From assembly GCF_050633145.1 (NCBI RefSeq), contig NZ_JBOEFY010000002.1:124001-188000 (forward strand): a stretch of 64,000 bases of DNA, given 5' to 3'. Under the pieces are notes generated by a model. It searched no databases and was not told the DNA's origin. It was given only the letters and a program-made list of their open reading frames with translations. Position 1 is the first letter of the stretch. Each line of letters opens with the position of its first letter. This document shows positions 1 through 8,971 of the stretch, one piece after another. The DNA is from Kordia sp050633145 (lineage in GTDB: Bacteria > Bacteroidota > Bacteroidia > Flavobacteriales > Flavobacteriaceae). The position numbers and the translations under genes were made by a program.

Positions 1-1
1 G

Positions 2-259
2 GAAGCAAGATATGTTCTCACTCCTAAGATTATGAACAGAATTGTAGAACTCGAAGATCGATTTGGCGCAAACTTATATCTATCCTTTAGAGGATACAAT
101 GTATATATTGCTATCAGCGAATCGTACGATATGTTTGAAGCTAGTATTCATGATGAGGTAAACTTCAATCAAATTGAACGCTTTCTTGCAGAAGTCAATA
201 GCATTTTAGCCATCATCAATGATTTGGATTTGAATCTGCGAATTTGGACGAAACGATGA
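2..259 (+). CDS. DUF3137 domain-containing protein, C-terminal fragment
   Basis: The reading frame is open from the window edge (frame 2) to the stop at 257-259, so this is the last ~85 residues of a longer protein; the ATG at 32 is probably internal. The visible part reads EARYVLTPKI, then a segment ending in SFRGYNVYIAI, then a SYDMFEASI stretch. This order (YVLTP, a hydrophobic SF-G-V-IAI strand, then an F-E segment) resembles the end of DUF3137 proteins, which usually have N-terminal membrane segments and unknown function. The family call is from recall of the C-terminal pattern; the upstream part is needed to confirm it. Confidence 0.55.
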   Translation, partial: EARYVLTPKIMNRIVELEDRFGANLYLSFRGYNVYIAISESYDMFEASIHDEVNFNQIERFLAEVNSILAIINDLDLNLRIWTKR

Positions 260-351
260 TTTAATCAAAGAAAAATCATTGAATTACATCTTCAAAATTG
301 TTTATTTTTGGTAGAAAGAATAAAAATTACGAATTTTAATAAAAAAATAAG

Positions 352-585
352 ATGGCTACGCTGAATGAAATTAAAAACAAGTTAATTGATCAAATTCTTA
401 TTACAAAGAATGAAAAATTACTGTCTGCCATAGAAAATATATTTAGTGCTACTGCTACAGAAGAAAAACTAGTGTTGGATTCGTATCAAGTTGAAATGTT
501 ACTGATGAGTGAAAAAGATATCAAAGAAGGCAGACTAATTTCTGAATCCGATTTAGAAGAAGAAGATTCTGAATGGATGAATTAA
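352..585 (+). CDS. Putative antitoxin of a type II toxin-antitoxin pair
   Basis: A 77-residue acidic protein with a helical N-terminus (MATLNEIKNKLIDQIL) and a strongly acidic tail (SDLEEEDSEWMN). Size, charge and position match the small antitoxins that precede ParE/RelE toxins in Flavobacteria: the next gene starts inside its last codons (573-585 overlap) and encodes a basic ParE-like protein. Overlap of this kind implies translational coupling. It has no recognisable DNA-binding motif, so autoregulation cannot be read from the sequence. The antitoxin role rests on context. Confidence 0.65.
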   Translation: MATLNEIKNKLIDQILITKNEKLLSAIENIFSATATEEKLVLDSYQVEMLLMSEKDIKEGRLISESDLEEEDSEWMN

Positions 586-884
586 AAATATTTTGGACAC
601 TTTCCGCAAAAATGCAAAGGAATCACATTTTTGAATACTGGAATGAAAGGAATCAAAACAAATCATATTCAAGAAAACTAAATCTTTCAATAAGAGAACG
701 CACCAAGCTTCTTAAAACTCAACCAAAAATTGGCAAAAAGACTCATTTTAAAAATACGAGAGTTATTTCGCTAAAACATTACTCCATCATCTATAAAATA
801 GAACAGTCTCAAATTATTATTCTAGCTTTTTGGGATAATCGACAAGACTCAAAAAAATTATTTGATTTCTTAAAGAAAATCTAA
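573..884 (+). CDS. ParE/RelE-family type II toxin
   Basis: A 103-residue basic protein. The order fits the ParE/RelE fold: an N-terminal strand (LKIFWTLSAKMQ), a helix with Y-W-N (IFEYWNERNQNKSYSRKLN), a central segment with a Pro-Lys-Ile-Gly (TQPKIGKKT), a strand pair containing HYSIIYKIE, then IIILAFWDNRQDSKKL. The FWDNRQ(D/N)P-like ending is typical of Bacteroidota ParE-type toxins. The start at 573 overlaps the antitoxin gene by 13 bp. ParE toxins poison gyrase and RelE toxins cleave mRNA; which applies here cannot be told from sequence alone. The gene ends 4 bp before the convergent TPR gene. Confidence 0.75.
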   Translation: MDELKIFWTLSAKMQRNHIFEYWNERNQNKSYSRKLNLSIRERTKLLKTQPKIGKKTHFKNTRVISLKHYSIIYKIEQSQIIILAFWDNRQDSKKLFDFLKKI

Positions 885-888
885 AAAA

Positions 889-1842
889 TTACATCTCCAA
901 AACCTTCGCTTTATGCTCCGTAAAAGGATCTAATTTATCTTTCGCTAAGGCTTTATTAATCCATTCCAGTGCTTTTTGTTTGTCGCCTCTATGCTTAAAA
1001 ATTTGTGACAAACGGTAATATGCCCAAGACACAGGAACACCATCTTTAGACGTATAATTTGTAATGTATAAATACAAACACTTCTCCCCTTTTTCGAGTT
1101 GAAGATTATAATCGGCAGCAACTTTTCCAATTTGATAATGCATGGCATTTCGTTGGTGTTTTTTATGCGATTTTTCAATGTTTGCAATTGCTTTTAAAGG
1201 CTGATCGTTCTTTTCATATAAGTTGGTTAACTTATCATAACAAGTCATAGAACCACCAACTTTAATTGCCTTTTTATAATATTCTTCTGCCTTTTTTGGT
1301 TCGTCATCGTATTCGTAAATATATCCTTTTGCCAAATACCCGTCTACTTTAGAAAGGTTTTCCAATTCATTGGCGTATTTCATTGACTTCTTATAGCTTC
1401 CACCAACAATTCCAGGCAACTGCATATACAATTCTACCATTGCCCAACGAACATCAATATGTGTCGGATCGAGTTCAGCAGCACGCTTAAAAGCTCTTTT
1501 TACATCGCCAATTATACCCAAAGCTCTAAACTTATTTACTTCCAAAGCTTTCATTCCTTTTGCACCACCATATTTATAATGATAATTCGCATTATAATCG
1601 TCCATCTCAACCAACGTCTCATAGTTTTCAATGGCTTCATCCCATTTCTTCTGATATCCGTACGAATCGCCCAAAAGTTCAAGCAATTGACGATCATTTG
1701 GTGATTTTGCAACAGCATCTTTTAAAATAGTTTCGGCTTGACTGTATTGTTTGCTCTCTAATAATTGTGCTGCTCTTTCTGCTGTTGTTTGACTCATTAA
1801 CAACATCGGAATACATAAAAGGACTAAAAAATAATGCTTCAT
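889..1842 (-). CDS. Exported tetratricopeptide-repeat protein
   Basis: A 317-residue protein with a signal peptide (MKHYFLVLLCIPMLLMSQ) followed by TPR-like helices: residues ~20-95 contain AAQLLESKQYSQAETILKDA, then a LLGDSYGYQKKWDEAIENYE unit, and further units occur around PKKAEEYYKKAI and KALEWINKAL. TPR arrays are protein-interaction scaffolds; no partner can be named. It is transcribed alone, convergent with the toxin gene and divergent from the first A2M gene. A -7-like box and a 20-bp palindrome lie in its leader region. Confidence 0.75.
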   Translation of the reverse strand: MKHYFLVLLCIPMLLMSQTTAERAAQLLESKQYSQAETILKDAVAKSPNDRQLLELLGDSYGYQKKWDEAIENYETLVEMDDYNANYHYKYGGAKGMKALEVNKFRALGIIGDVKRAFKRAAELDPTHIDVRWAMVELYMQLPGIVGGSYKKSMKYANELENLSKVDGYLAKGYIYEYDDEPKKAEEYYKKAIKVGGSMTCYDKLTNLYEKNDQPLKAIANIEKSHKKHQRNAMHYQIGKVAADYNLQLEKGEKCLYLYITNYTSKDGVPVSWAYYRLSQIFKHRGDKQKALEWINKALAKDKLDPFTEHKAKVLEM

Positions 1843-1856
1843 TTGTGTGTAATTTT

Positions 1857-1888
1857 AATAACTAGTATCAGTTATTGTTTCAAAGATA
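1857..1888 (-). promoter_or_regulatory. Putative promoter -7 box and leader palindrome of the TPR gene
   Basis: On the minus strand TATCTTTG (1888-1881) matches the Bacteroidota TAnnTTTG -7 element; a TTTTG about 23 bp upstream could serve as -33. Immediately downstream, at about the expected transcript start, lies a perfect 7-bp inverted repeat AATAACT/AGTTATT with a 6-bp spacer (1857-1876). This could be an operator or a leader hairpin. Confidence 0.4.
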
Positions 1889-2136
1889 CTATTTCATCTG
1901 CATTTGTTAAACAAAATATATAAAGCTTTGTTCATCAATTTCGCTTCTTACTTACTATATTAAAAAAAATAAATAGTATTAACTTTTACTTTTTGGAATA
2001 CTCTTTGTTTTTATATTGAATAAAACCGTTTTGTTTTGTAAAAATTCTTACTTTACATACGTAAAAACCTCTTTTGAAGTTTTATGTAAAGACAACGAAA
2101 AAATAGATTTTACATTGTGAACAAATTTAAAACCGA

Positions 2137-5100
2137 ATGAAAAACGTCCTCGCTATATTTATGATCGTATTATTTAGTCAATTTTCAAACGCTCAAGAAA
2201 AGTATTCCAAATTATGGAAAGAAGTTGCAACTCTTGAAAAGAAAGGATTGACCAAATCAGCTTTTGAAAAAGCTTCGGAAATTTATAAAATTGCCAAGCG
2301 TGATCAAAACAATCCGCAAATTATCAAAGCATTTCTGCACAAAGCAAACTATCAATTAACTTTAGAAGAAAATGCAGAATTGACGATTGTCAATGAACTC
2401 AAAGCAGAAATAGCCTCGCAATCATTTCCTTCTAAAAATATTTTAGAAAGTATTCTAGGTCAGTTGTATTGGCAATATTTTAAATCGAATCGTTATAAAT
2501 TTTACAATCGTACCGAAACAGCCAAAAAAGTAGATGCGAATGATTTTAGAACTTGGGATTTAAACACTTTGTTCAAAGAAATATTTACACATTTAGATGC
2601 TTCTCTTGAAAATGCAGGTCAATTGCAAGACATTAATTTAAAAGAGTTTAATGAAATTCTAAGAACACAAGAAGGTTCAAAAACCTTTCGCCCAACCGTG
2701 TATGACTTTTTAGCGCACAATGCCTTAGAATTTTACAAATCGCCAGAACATAGCATTACCAAACCTAGTGAGAATTTTGAAATTGACGATGAAGAATATT
2801 TATGTGGCGCGAAACTGTTTTCAGAATTGAATTTGACAACAAAAGATATGCTTTCGCAAGAATTTAAAGCACTTCAAATTTATCAAAACTTAATTCGTTT
2901 TCACTTAAATGATGCATCTCCAGAAGCATTAATCAATGTAAATATTGAGCGTTTAAAATTCATACAACAAAATGCAACTTTTGATGCGTCGAAACAAAAA
3001 CTTATTGAAGCGTATCAGAATGAAAAAACAACGCATGCATCACATCCATACTCGAGAATGTACGATGCTAAAACTGCTCAATTACACAAAGAATTTGGTG
3101 ATACATACAATTCAAATACTCCAGAAAAGCATCAATGGGAATACAAAAAAGCAATTGAATTATGTGAAAGTGTAATTTCAAAATTCCCAAAAAGTAAAGC
3201 TGCAAAAAAATGCAATGTAATTAAAGCGACAATTCTAGAAAAAGAGTTTTCTATTGCAACAGAAGAATTAATTCCAATTGCGAAGTACTCAAGAATGTCA
3301 ATCAACTATAAAAATGTTGACAAGCTCTATTTTTCAGTTCATAAAATTAAGCACAATCAATTAGATGCTTACAAGAAATTATACAAGAATGAACAACGCA
3401 TCAATTTCATCAACAAATTGACTGCTAACGAAACATGGAACGCAACTTTACCAACGGAAAATGATTACCAATCTCATACGACCGAAATTGCTATTCCGCC
3501 ATTACAAAATGGGTTTTACATCATTACAGCTTCAAATACTGAAAAGTTGAATCCTAAATTTATCGCAACCGATTTATTACAAGTAACAAATGTTGCCATT
3601 ACACATAAAAAAACACCGTCTAAATACATTTTCCAACTAACAGATAGAAATGACGGAAAACCTATTGCAAATCAAGCAATAAATATCACATACAAAATAG
3701 GATACAGAGGAAAAACAGGGCAACAAACGCTTACTACAAATGATAGGGGAAATGCTATATTAGATGGAAAACAAAATGGGCGTATTCATAATTTGAACAT
3801 TGAGGTTCCAAAAGAAAATGATGCCGCATATTTTAGTAATTTCAATTTCTATCCACGCAATGTTGTAGAAGATACTGATCCGAAAAGAACGCTCTTTCTA
3901 TTTACAGACAGAAGCATTTACAGACCTTCTCAAATGGTCTATTTCAAAGGAATCTTTGTGCGTAGAGAAGGAAAGCGATCAACGATTGTTAGCAGTCAAA
4001 AAGTAACACTTACATTCCGCGATGCTAATTATCAAGAAGTAAGCACAGTAGACTTACTAACAAACGAATACGGTTCGGTTAAAGGTGAATTTGCAATTCC
4101 AAACAATGGCTTAACAGGAAACTTTTCTATTCATGCTTCAGTTGGTAGAGATCAACTTGGAAGCACCAATTTTTCTGTAGAAGAATACAAACGTCCAAAA
4201 TTCGAAGCGGAGTTTTTACCAATTACAGAAACGTTTTCAGTGAATGATTCTGTAGTTGCCAAAGGAAACGCCAAAGCATTTGCAGGAAGTAACATTTCTG
4301 ATGCAAAAGTGGCATATTCGGTAAAACGTACACCACGCTATCCACATTGGGTATATTGGAGAAGTCCGTATATAAACACAGCTTCACAACAAATTACAAG
4401 CGGAGAAACAACGACAGATGCAGCTGGGAATTTTGAAATTACTTTTAAAGCCATTCCTGATGCAAGCGCAGATAAGAAACTATTGCCTGTATTTGATTAT
4501 GAAATTACAGCAGACATTACCGATATCAACGGAGAAACGCGCAGTACCTCAACAATTGTACATGTAGGATATCATAGTTTAAAAGCAAACATTGTCATTG
4601 CTCCAAAACTAGAAGCAACAAAGCGTGACTATAAAGTAGAAATCATCACAAAAAATTTAAACGGTGAAAAAGTTCCTGCAAAAGGAAAAATTACCATTCA
4701 TAAATTACAAGCACCAGATCGTGTATTGCGTGTACGTCCTTTTAAAGTGCCAGATTATAATTCAATTTCTGAAACTGAGTTTAAAAAACTATTTCCACAC
4801 GATGCCTATTCTAAAGAAGAATTAAAATATCAAACATGGAAAAAAGGCAAAAACGTATTTGAGGAAACGTTTGACACTGGAAAAGAAAGCAAACTAGATT
4901 TAGGAAAAATAAAACGTTGGGAATCTGGAAAATATGTAGTTGAAATAATCTCTACAGATGCCAATGGTTTTGAAATCAAAGATATTGCTTATACAGATGT
5001 TTGGAATGCAAAGGATAAAGTAACAGCAGACAATAAATTGCTTGAAGTTTATGCTGATAAAAAAGCATATTTACCAGGTGAAGAAGTAGTACTTACAATT

Positions 5101-8100
5101 AATTCGGGTACACCAATACTTAATGTTACTATCGATATTGAAAAAGGAAAACAGATTGTAAAATCGTATCAAGTTTCTTTGAAAGATGGAAAACAAACCA
5201 TTCGAATTCCTGTAGATAAAAAAGATGAAGGCGGATTTACAATTCACTGTTCAGGAACTATTTTTAATAGTTACGTAGCAATACAAGTGCCTATTGTTGT
5301 AAAATATCCACCTTCGGAATTAACAATAGAAACCACAACATTTAGAGACAAATTAAAACCTGCACAAGAAGAAACATGGAGTTTCCACATCAAAGGTCCA
5401 AAAGGAGAAAAAGTTGCCACAGAATTGCTTTCTAGCATGTATGATGCTTCTTTAGATGAATTTAGTAGACATAAATGGGGTTTTAACCCAATACACAAAC
5501 CTCAATATTATAGCTATATTACTATCAATGCTGGTAGAAGTTTTAATATTACGCGTTTTGGAGATCATTTCGACAACAACAAAAACTACAGTTACTCCTC
5601 ACAATTCTATGATAGTTTGGATTGGTTTGGTTTGTATTTTCATAACTCTAGAAGATTTAGAAAAAAAGGCATGGCGTTAGAGTCTGTTAGTATGTCAGAA
5701 AAACGAATGGCTGCACCAGTTGCAATGAAAATGGTTGAAGTTGAAGAGGATGCTGAATATGATTCTATTGGTCTAGCAGGAAATTCTGAATTAAAATATG
5801 GAAGAGGAGATCAAAATGCAAATTACAAAGATGGCGATGCTTCTTCTGCTAAAGAATATGAATTATTCGAAGAAGGAAAAACAGAAACAGTTGTTCCACG
5901 AAAGAATTTGCAGGAAACTGCCTTTTTCTTTCCGCAATTACAAACCGATAGTGAAGGCAATGTTTCATTTACATTTACCACGCCAGAAGCATTGACAAAG
6001 TGGAATGTACAATTGTTAGCACATACCAAAAACCTCAATTCTGCAACAAAAACACTAACGACAGTCACACAAAAAGAATTGATGGTATTGCCAAATGCAC
6101 CGCGTTTTTTACGTGAAGGTGACAAAGTAATCATCAGTAGTAAAATATCGAATCTTTCTGAAAAGAACCTAAACGGACAAGCTACGTTACAACTCGTAAA
6201 CCCTATTAACGGAACTAGCCTAGACGCTGTTTTATTTGATAGCGTAAGTACTCCGTCACAAGGATTTTCGGTAGATGCAAACGGAAATACACAGGTTTCA
6301 TGGACATTAGAAATCCCTGAAGGTTTACAAGCAGTACAATATACTGTTATTGCAAAAGCAGGCGAATTTAGCGATGGTGAACAAAACGCATTGCCAGTAT
6401 TATCAAATAGAATGTTGGTAACGGAAACCTTACCAATGTGGATTCGTTCTAACGAAACTAAGACGTTTACCTTAGATAAATTAGCGAATACAAATTCAAG
6501 TACATTAAAACATCACAAACTGAGTTTGGAAATGACGTCCAATCCTGCGTGGTATGCAGTACAAGCGTTGCCGTATTTAATGGAATATCCGTATGAATGT
6601 TCGGAACAGACATTTTCACGTTATTACGCAAATGCCTTGGCGAGTCATATCGCGAATAGCAATCCTAGAATTCAAGAGGTGTTCAATCAATGGAAATCTT
6701 CAGATGCTCTGTTGAGTAATTTAGAGAAGAATCAGGAATTAAAATCATTGATTTTACAAGAAACGCCTTGGGTTCGTGATGCACAATCGGAAACGGAGCA
6801 GAAAAAACGTATTGCGTTATTATTCGATCTCAATCGTATGAGAAATGAAGAAATACGCACGTTCCAAAAGTTGAAGCAAATGCAATTGCCATCTGGCGGA
6901 TTCCCTTGGTTTTCTGGCGGACGCCAAAATAGATTCATCACACAACATATTATGACAGGTTTTGGTCATTTGAGAAAGCTTGGCGTAAATGTAAAAGAAG
7001 ATAATGACACACAAAAACTCGTGCAAAAAGCGGTACTGTATTTAGATCAAGAGTTTGTTCAAGAATATAAAAACATCAAGAAGTATAATAAAAAGGCAGA
7101 TTTATCGAAAGATCATTTGTCGTATTCGCAACTGCATTATTTGTACATGCGTAGTTTCTTTGATGAAATCCAACTCTCAAAAGAAGCACAAGGAATTAGA
7201 GATTATTATTTAGGTCAAATTAAGAAATATTGGTTAAAACGTAGTTTGTATTCTAAAGGTTTAATGGCGTTGATTTCGCACCGAATGGATCATCCAAAAA
7301 CGGCAACTGCCATTTTACGTTCGTTACAAGAAAATAGTATTACGAGTGAAGAATTGGGTATGTACTGGAAAGCAAATACATCTTCTTGGTATTGGTATCA
7401 AGCGCCAATTGAAACACAAGCTTTATTGATTGAAGCCTTTGCCGAAATTTCTAATGATGTCACTACTGTAGATAATTTAAAGATTTGGCTGCTGAAGCAC
7501 AAACAAACCAATCGTTGGTCTACAACCAAAGCAACGTCAGATGCTGTATACGCGCTTTTATTGCAAGGAAGCGACTGGCTTTCGGTAACGGACATGGTTG
7601 ATGTTACAATAGGCAATCAGAAAATTACGCCTGAAACCTTAGAGAATGTAAAAGTAGAAGCTGGTACAGGCTACTTTAAAACTTCGTGGAACGGAAACGA
7701 GGTAACTCCAGAAATGGCAAAAGTTACCATCACTAAAAAAGGAAAAGGTATTGCTTGGGGCGGATTGTACTGGCAATATTTTGAAGATTTAGATAAAATT
7801 ACCACGGCAGAAACCTCGTTAAAATTGAGCAAGAAGCTATTCAAACGTACGTATGATGATACCGGAGAAGTAATTACGGAAATTGATGAAAACACAAAAC
7901 TTGAATTGGGCGATTTGGTGCGTGTTCGAATCGAATTACGAAACGACAGACCAATGGAGTTTGTCCATTTAAAAGACATGCGCGCGGCAGGTTTTGAACC
8001 TATCAATGTATTGTCGCAATACAAATGGCAAGATGGTTTGGGTTATTACGAAAGCACCAAAGATGCAAGTACAAACTTCTTCTTTGACTATTTACCAAAA

Positions 8101-8235
8101 GGAATTTTTGTGTTTGAATACGATTTACGTGTAAATAACGCTGGGAATTTCTCTAACGGAATTTCTACCATTCAAAGCATGTACGCACCAGAATTCAGCA
8201 GTCATAGTGAAGGTGTGAGAGTGAATGTGGATTAA
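2137..8235 (+). CDS. Giant alpha-2-macroglobulin family protein (A2M-1)
   Basis: A 2032-residue exported protein. Residues 1-19 form a type I signal peptide ending SNAQ with no lipobox cysteine, unlike lipoprotein A2Ms such as E. coli YfhM. Residues ~20-580 are mostly helical and include the FPKSKAAKKC stretch. MG-type beta domains start near residue 589 with FTDRSIYRPSQ, the usual MG2 signature, and VEEYKRPKFE marks the next MG domain. Residues ~1178-1256 are low-complexity, Met/Glu/Asp-rich and precede NLQETAFFFP (~1257), the start of the A2M/MG7 domain; this is where a bait region would be expected. The thioester motif C1488-S-E-Q is intact in YPYECSEQTF. A2Ms trap proteases by a covalent thioester after bait cleavage. 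No pbpC neighbour is present. It is paralogous along its length to the gene at 12647. Confidence 0.93.
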   Translation: MKNVLAIFMIVLFSQFSNAQEKYSKLWKEVATLEKKGLTKSAFEKASEIYKIAKRDQNNPQIIKAFLHKANYQLTLEENAELTIVNELKAEIASQSFPSKNILESILGQLYWQYFKSNRYKFYNRTETAKKVDANDFRTWDLNTLFKEIFTHLDASLENAGQLQDINLKEFNEILRTQEGSKTFRPTVYDFLAHNALEFYKSPEHSITKPSENFEIDDEEYLCGAKLFSELNLTTKDMLSQEFKALQIYQNLIRFHLNDASPEALINVNIERLKFIQQNATFDASKQKLIEAYQNEKTTHASHPYSRMYDAKTAQLHKEFGDTYNSNTPEKHQWEYKKAIELCESVISKFPKSKAAKKCNVIKATILEKEFSIATEELIPIAKYSRMSINYKNVDKLYFSVHKIKHNQLDAYKKLYKNEQRINFINKLTANETWNATLPTENDYQSHTTEIAIPPLQNGFYIITASNTEKLNPKFIATDLLQVTNVAITHKKTPSKYIFQLTDRNDGKPIANQAINITYKIGYRGKTGQQTLTTNDRGNAILDGKQNGRIHNLNIEVPKENDAAYFSNFNFYPRNVVEDTDPKRTLFLFTDRSIYRPSQMVYFKGIFVRREGKRSTIVSSQKVTLTFRDANYQEVSTVDLLTNEYGSVKGEFAIPNNGLTGNFSIHASVGRDQLGSTNFSVEEYKRPKFEAEFLPITETFSVNDSVVAKGNAKAFAGSNISDAKVAYSVKRTPRYPHWVYWRSPYINTASQQITSGETTTDAAGNFEITFKAIPDASADKKLLPVFDYEITADITDINGETRSTSTIVHVGYHSLKANIVIAPKLEATKRDYKVEIITKNLNGEKVPAKGKITIHKLQAPDRVLRVRPFKVPDYNSISETEFKKLFPHDAYSKEELKYQTWKKGKNVFEETFDTGKESKLDLGKIKRWESGKYVVEIISTDANGFEIKDIAYTDVWNAKDKVTADNKLLEVYADKKAYLPGEEVVLTINSGTPILNVTIDIEKGKQIVKSYQVSLKDGKQTIRIPVDKKDEGGFTIHCSGTIFNSYVAIQVPIVVKYPPSELTIETTTFRDKLKPAQEETWSFHIKGPKGEKVATELLSSMYDASLDEFSRHKWGFNPIHKPQYYSYITINAGRSFNITRFGDHFDNNKNYSYSSQFYDSLDWFGLYFHNSRRFRKKGMALESVSMSEKRMAAPVAMKMVEVEEDAEYDSIGLAGNSELKYGRGDQNANYKDGDASSAKEYELFEEGKTETVVPRKNLQETAFFFPQLQTDSEGNVSFTFTTPEALTKWNVQLLAHTKNLNSATKTLTTVTQKELMVLPNAPRFLREGDKVIISSKISNLSEKNLNGQATLQLVNPINGTSLDAVLFDSVSTPSQGFSVDANGNTQVSWTLEIPEGLQAVQYTVIAKAGEFSDGEQNALPVLSNRMLVTETLPMWIRSNETKTFTLDKLANTNSSTLKHHKLSLEMTSNPAWYAVQALPYLMEYPYECSEQTFSRYYANALASHIANSNPRIQEVFNQWKSSDALLSNLEKNQELKSLILQETPWVRDAQSETEQKKRIALLFDLNRMRNEEIRTFQKLKQMQLPSGGFPWFSGGRQNRFITQHIMTGFGHLRKLGVNVKEDNDTQKLVQKAVLYLDQEFVQEYKNIKKYNKKADLSKDHLSYSQLHYLYMRSFFDEIQLSKEAQGIRDYYLGQIKKYWLKRSLYSKGLMALISHRMDHPKTATAILRSLQENSITSEELGMYWKANTSSWYWYQAPIETQALLIEAFAEISNDVTTVDNLKIWLLKHKQTNRWSTTKATSDAVYALLLQGSDWLSVTDMVDVTIGNQKITPETLENVKVEAGTGYFKTSWNGNEVTPEMAKVTITKKGKGIAWGGLYWQYFEDLDKITTAETSLKLSKKLFKRTYDDTGEVITEIDENTKLELGDLVRVRIELRNDRPMEFVHLKDMRAAGFEPINVLSQYKWQDGLGYYESTKDASTNFFFDYLPKGIFVFEYDLRVNNAGNFSNGISTIQSMYAPEFSSHSEGVRVNVD

Positions 8236-8254
8236 TTAGTGATTGAAGATTTAC

Positions 8255-8314
8255 GATTGTTGATTGTTGATTGTTGATTGTTGATTGTTGATTGTTGATT
8301 GTTGATTGTTGATT
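8255..8314 (+). repeat. Heptameric tandem repeat (GATTGTT)8
   Basis: Eight perfect head-to-tail copies of GATTGTT run from 8255 to 8310 and a partial GATT follows. It begins about 20 bp after the stop of A2M-1 and precedes a 17-bp hairpin. Perfect copies suggest recent slippage. Two other 7-bp G/T-rich tandem repeats occur at 23328 and 47161. Confidence 0.95.
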
Positions 8315-8340
8315 AATAAAATATCATTTTTAAAAATAAA

Positions 8341-8385
8341 AAGACGCTTGTAGTATCTAAGTAATTAGGATACTACAAGCGTCTT
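8341..8385. terminator. Strong hairpin downstream of A2M-1
   Basis: AAGACGCTTGTAGTATC (8341-8357) pairs perfectly with 8369-8385 (17 bp). A-rich sequence precedes it (T-run on the minus strand) but only a weak T-run follows on the plus strand. It is a transcription terminator for A2M-1 or a bidirectional insulator. Confidence 0.65.
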
Positions 8386-8604
8386 CCTCTTCATGTAACC
8401 CAAAACAAACTGATTTTCAATTAGTTCCTCTTTCGCGAATACTACTCACTACCAACAAACAAGCGAAACTACCTACATAATCATGTTGATACACCTGTAT
8501 TTCACATTGGTTAATACTACGCTGAATCAATACTTTATAAAGTTGCAATTTTACAATATCAATAACCCACCTATTATTTATTAATCATTTAAAAACAAAT
8601 CATT
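8386..8604 (+). promoter_or_regulatory. Leader region of the first 84-residue protein gene
   Basis: This is the non-coding part of the 8236-8604 gap after the hairpin. Its last ~75 bp (from AAAGTTGCAATTTTACA to the ATG) resemble the leader of the second copy (AAAAGTTTCAATTTTACA at about 9146-9163), including TTATTAATCATTT before the start. The shared leader suggests a conserved promoter or 5' UTR. No clear TAnnTTTG box was found. Confidence 0.45.
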
Positions 8605-8859
8605 ATGACAAGTTCAACTTTAATTTTAGACCAAGGGACTAATGGAACAGCACAAGTAAGACCAAGCAAATATCCTTCACAAGTTTTGCTTAGTTTCGAA
8701 CCACAAGGAGACGCGCAAGTGTATTATGGTGTTAACGGACAACAGCCTACAATTCCTTTACATCCTGGTCAAACTCCAGTTCTTATAGAATTTAACACTT
8801 TACAATTACAATACAGAATTTCACAAGGGCAAACAAAACTTCAATGGGATGTAGAATAA
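8605..8859 (+). CDS. Small beta-rich protein of unknown function, copy 1
   Basis: An 84-residue protein with no signal peptide or membrane segment. It begins STLILDQGTNG and has a central YYGVNGQQPTIP, a PGQTP turn and an LQLQYRIS strand, ending LQWDVE. The alternation of hydrophobic residues with G/N/P turns suggests a small beta-sandwich. I do not recognise the family. Roughly half its residues are identical to the protein at 9201 with a single-residue gap, and its leader and terminator are also conserved, so the two genes are a duplicated cassette. Lack of a signal peptide implies a cytoplasmic protein or a non-classical route. Confidence 0.8.
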   Translation: MTSSTLILDQGTNGTAQVRPSKYPSQVLLSFEPQGDAQVYYGVNGQQPTIPLHPGQTPVLIEFNTLQLQYRISQGQTKLQWDVE

Positions 8860-8884
8860 AAAGCAACAACCATTTTATAACAAA

Positions 8885-8922
8885 AAGCTATTTCTAAAAA
8901 TTAGGAATAGCTTCTTTTTTTT
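8885..8922 (+). terminator. Intrinsic terminator of copy 1
   Basis: AAGCTATTTCTA (8885-8896) pairs with TAGGAATAGCTT (8902-8913, one G-T wobble) followed by a T-run. The same arms recur in the terminator of copy 2. Confidence 0.88.
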
Positions 8923-8971
8923 GTTTTTAATTTGACAATGAAAAGTTTCATTACCACATTACAAGAAAAAA

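Noticed and set aside
5798..5995. Small frames within the A2M genes on both strands
   Set aside because: They overlap the intact 2032- and 2208-residue A2M frames and have no independent features.
8255..8314. Possible CRISPR array (regular repeats)
   Set aside because: The repeats are 7 bp with no spacers between them; it is a simple tandem repeat.
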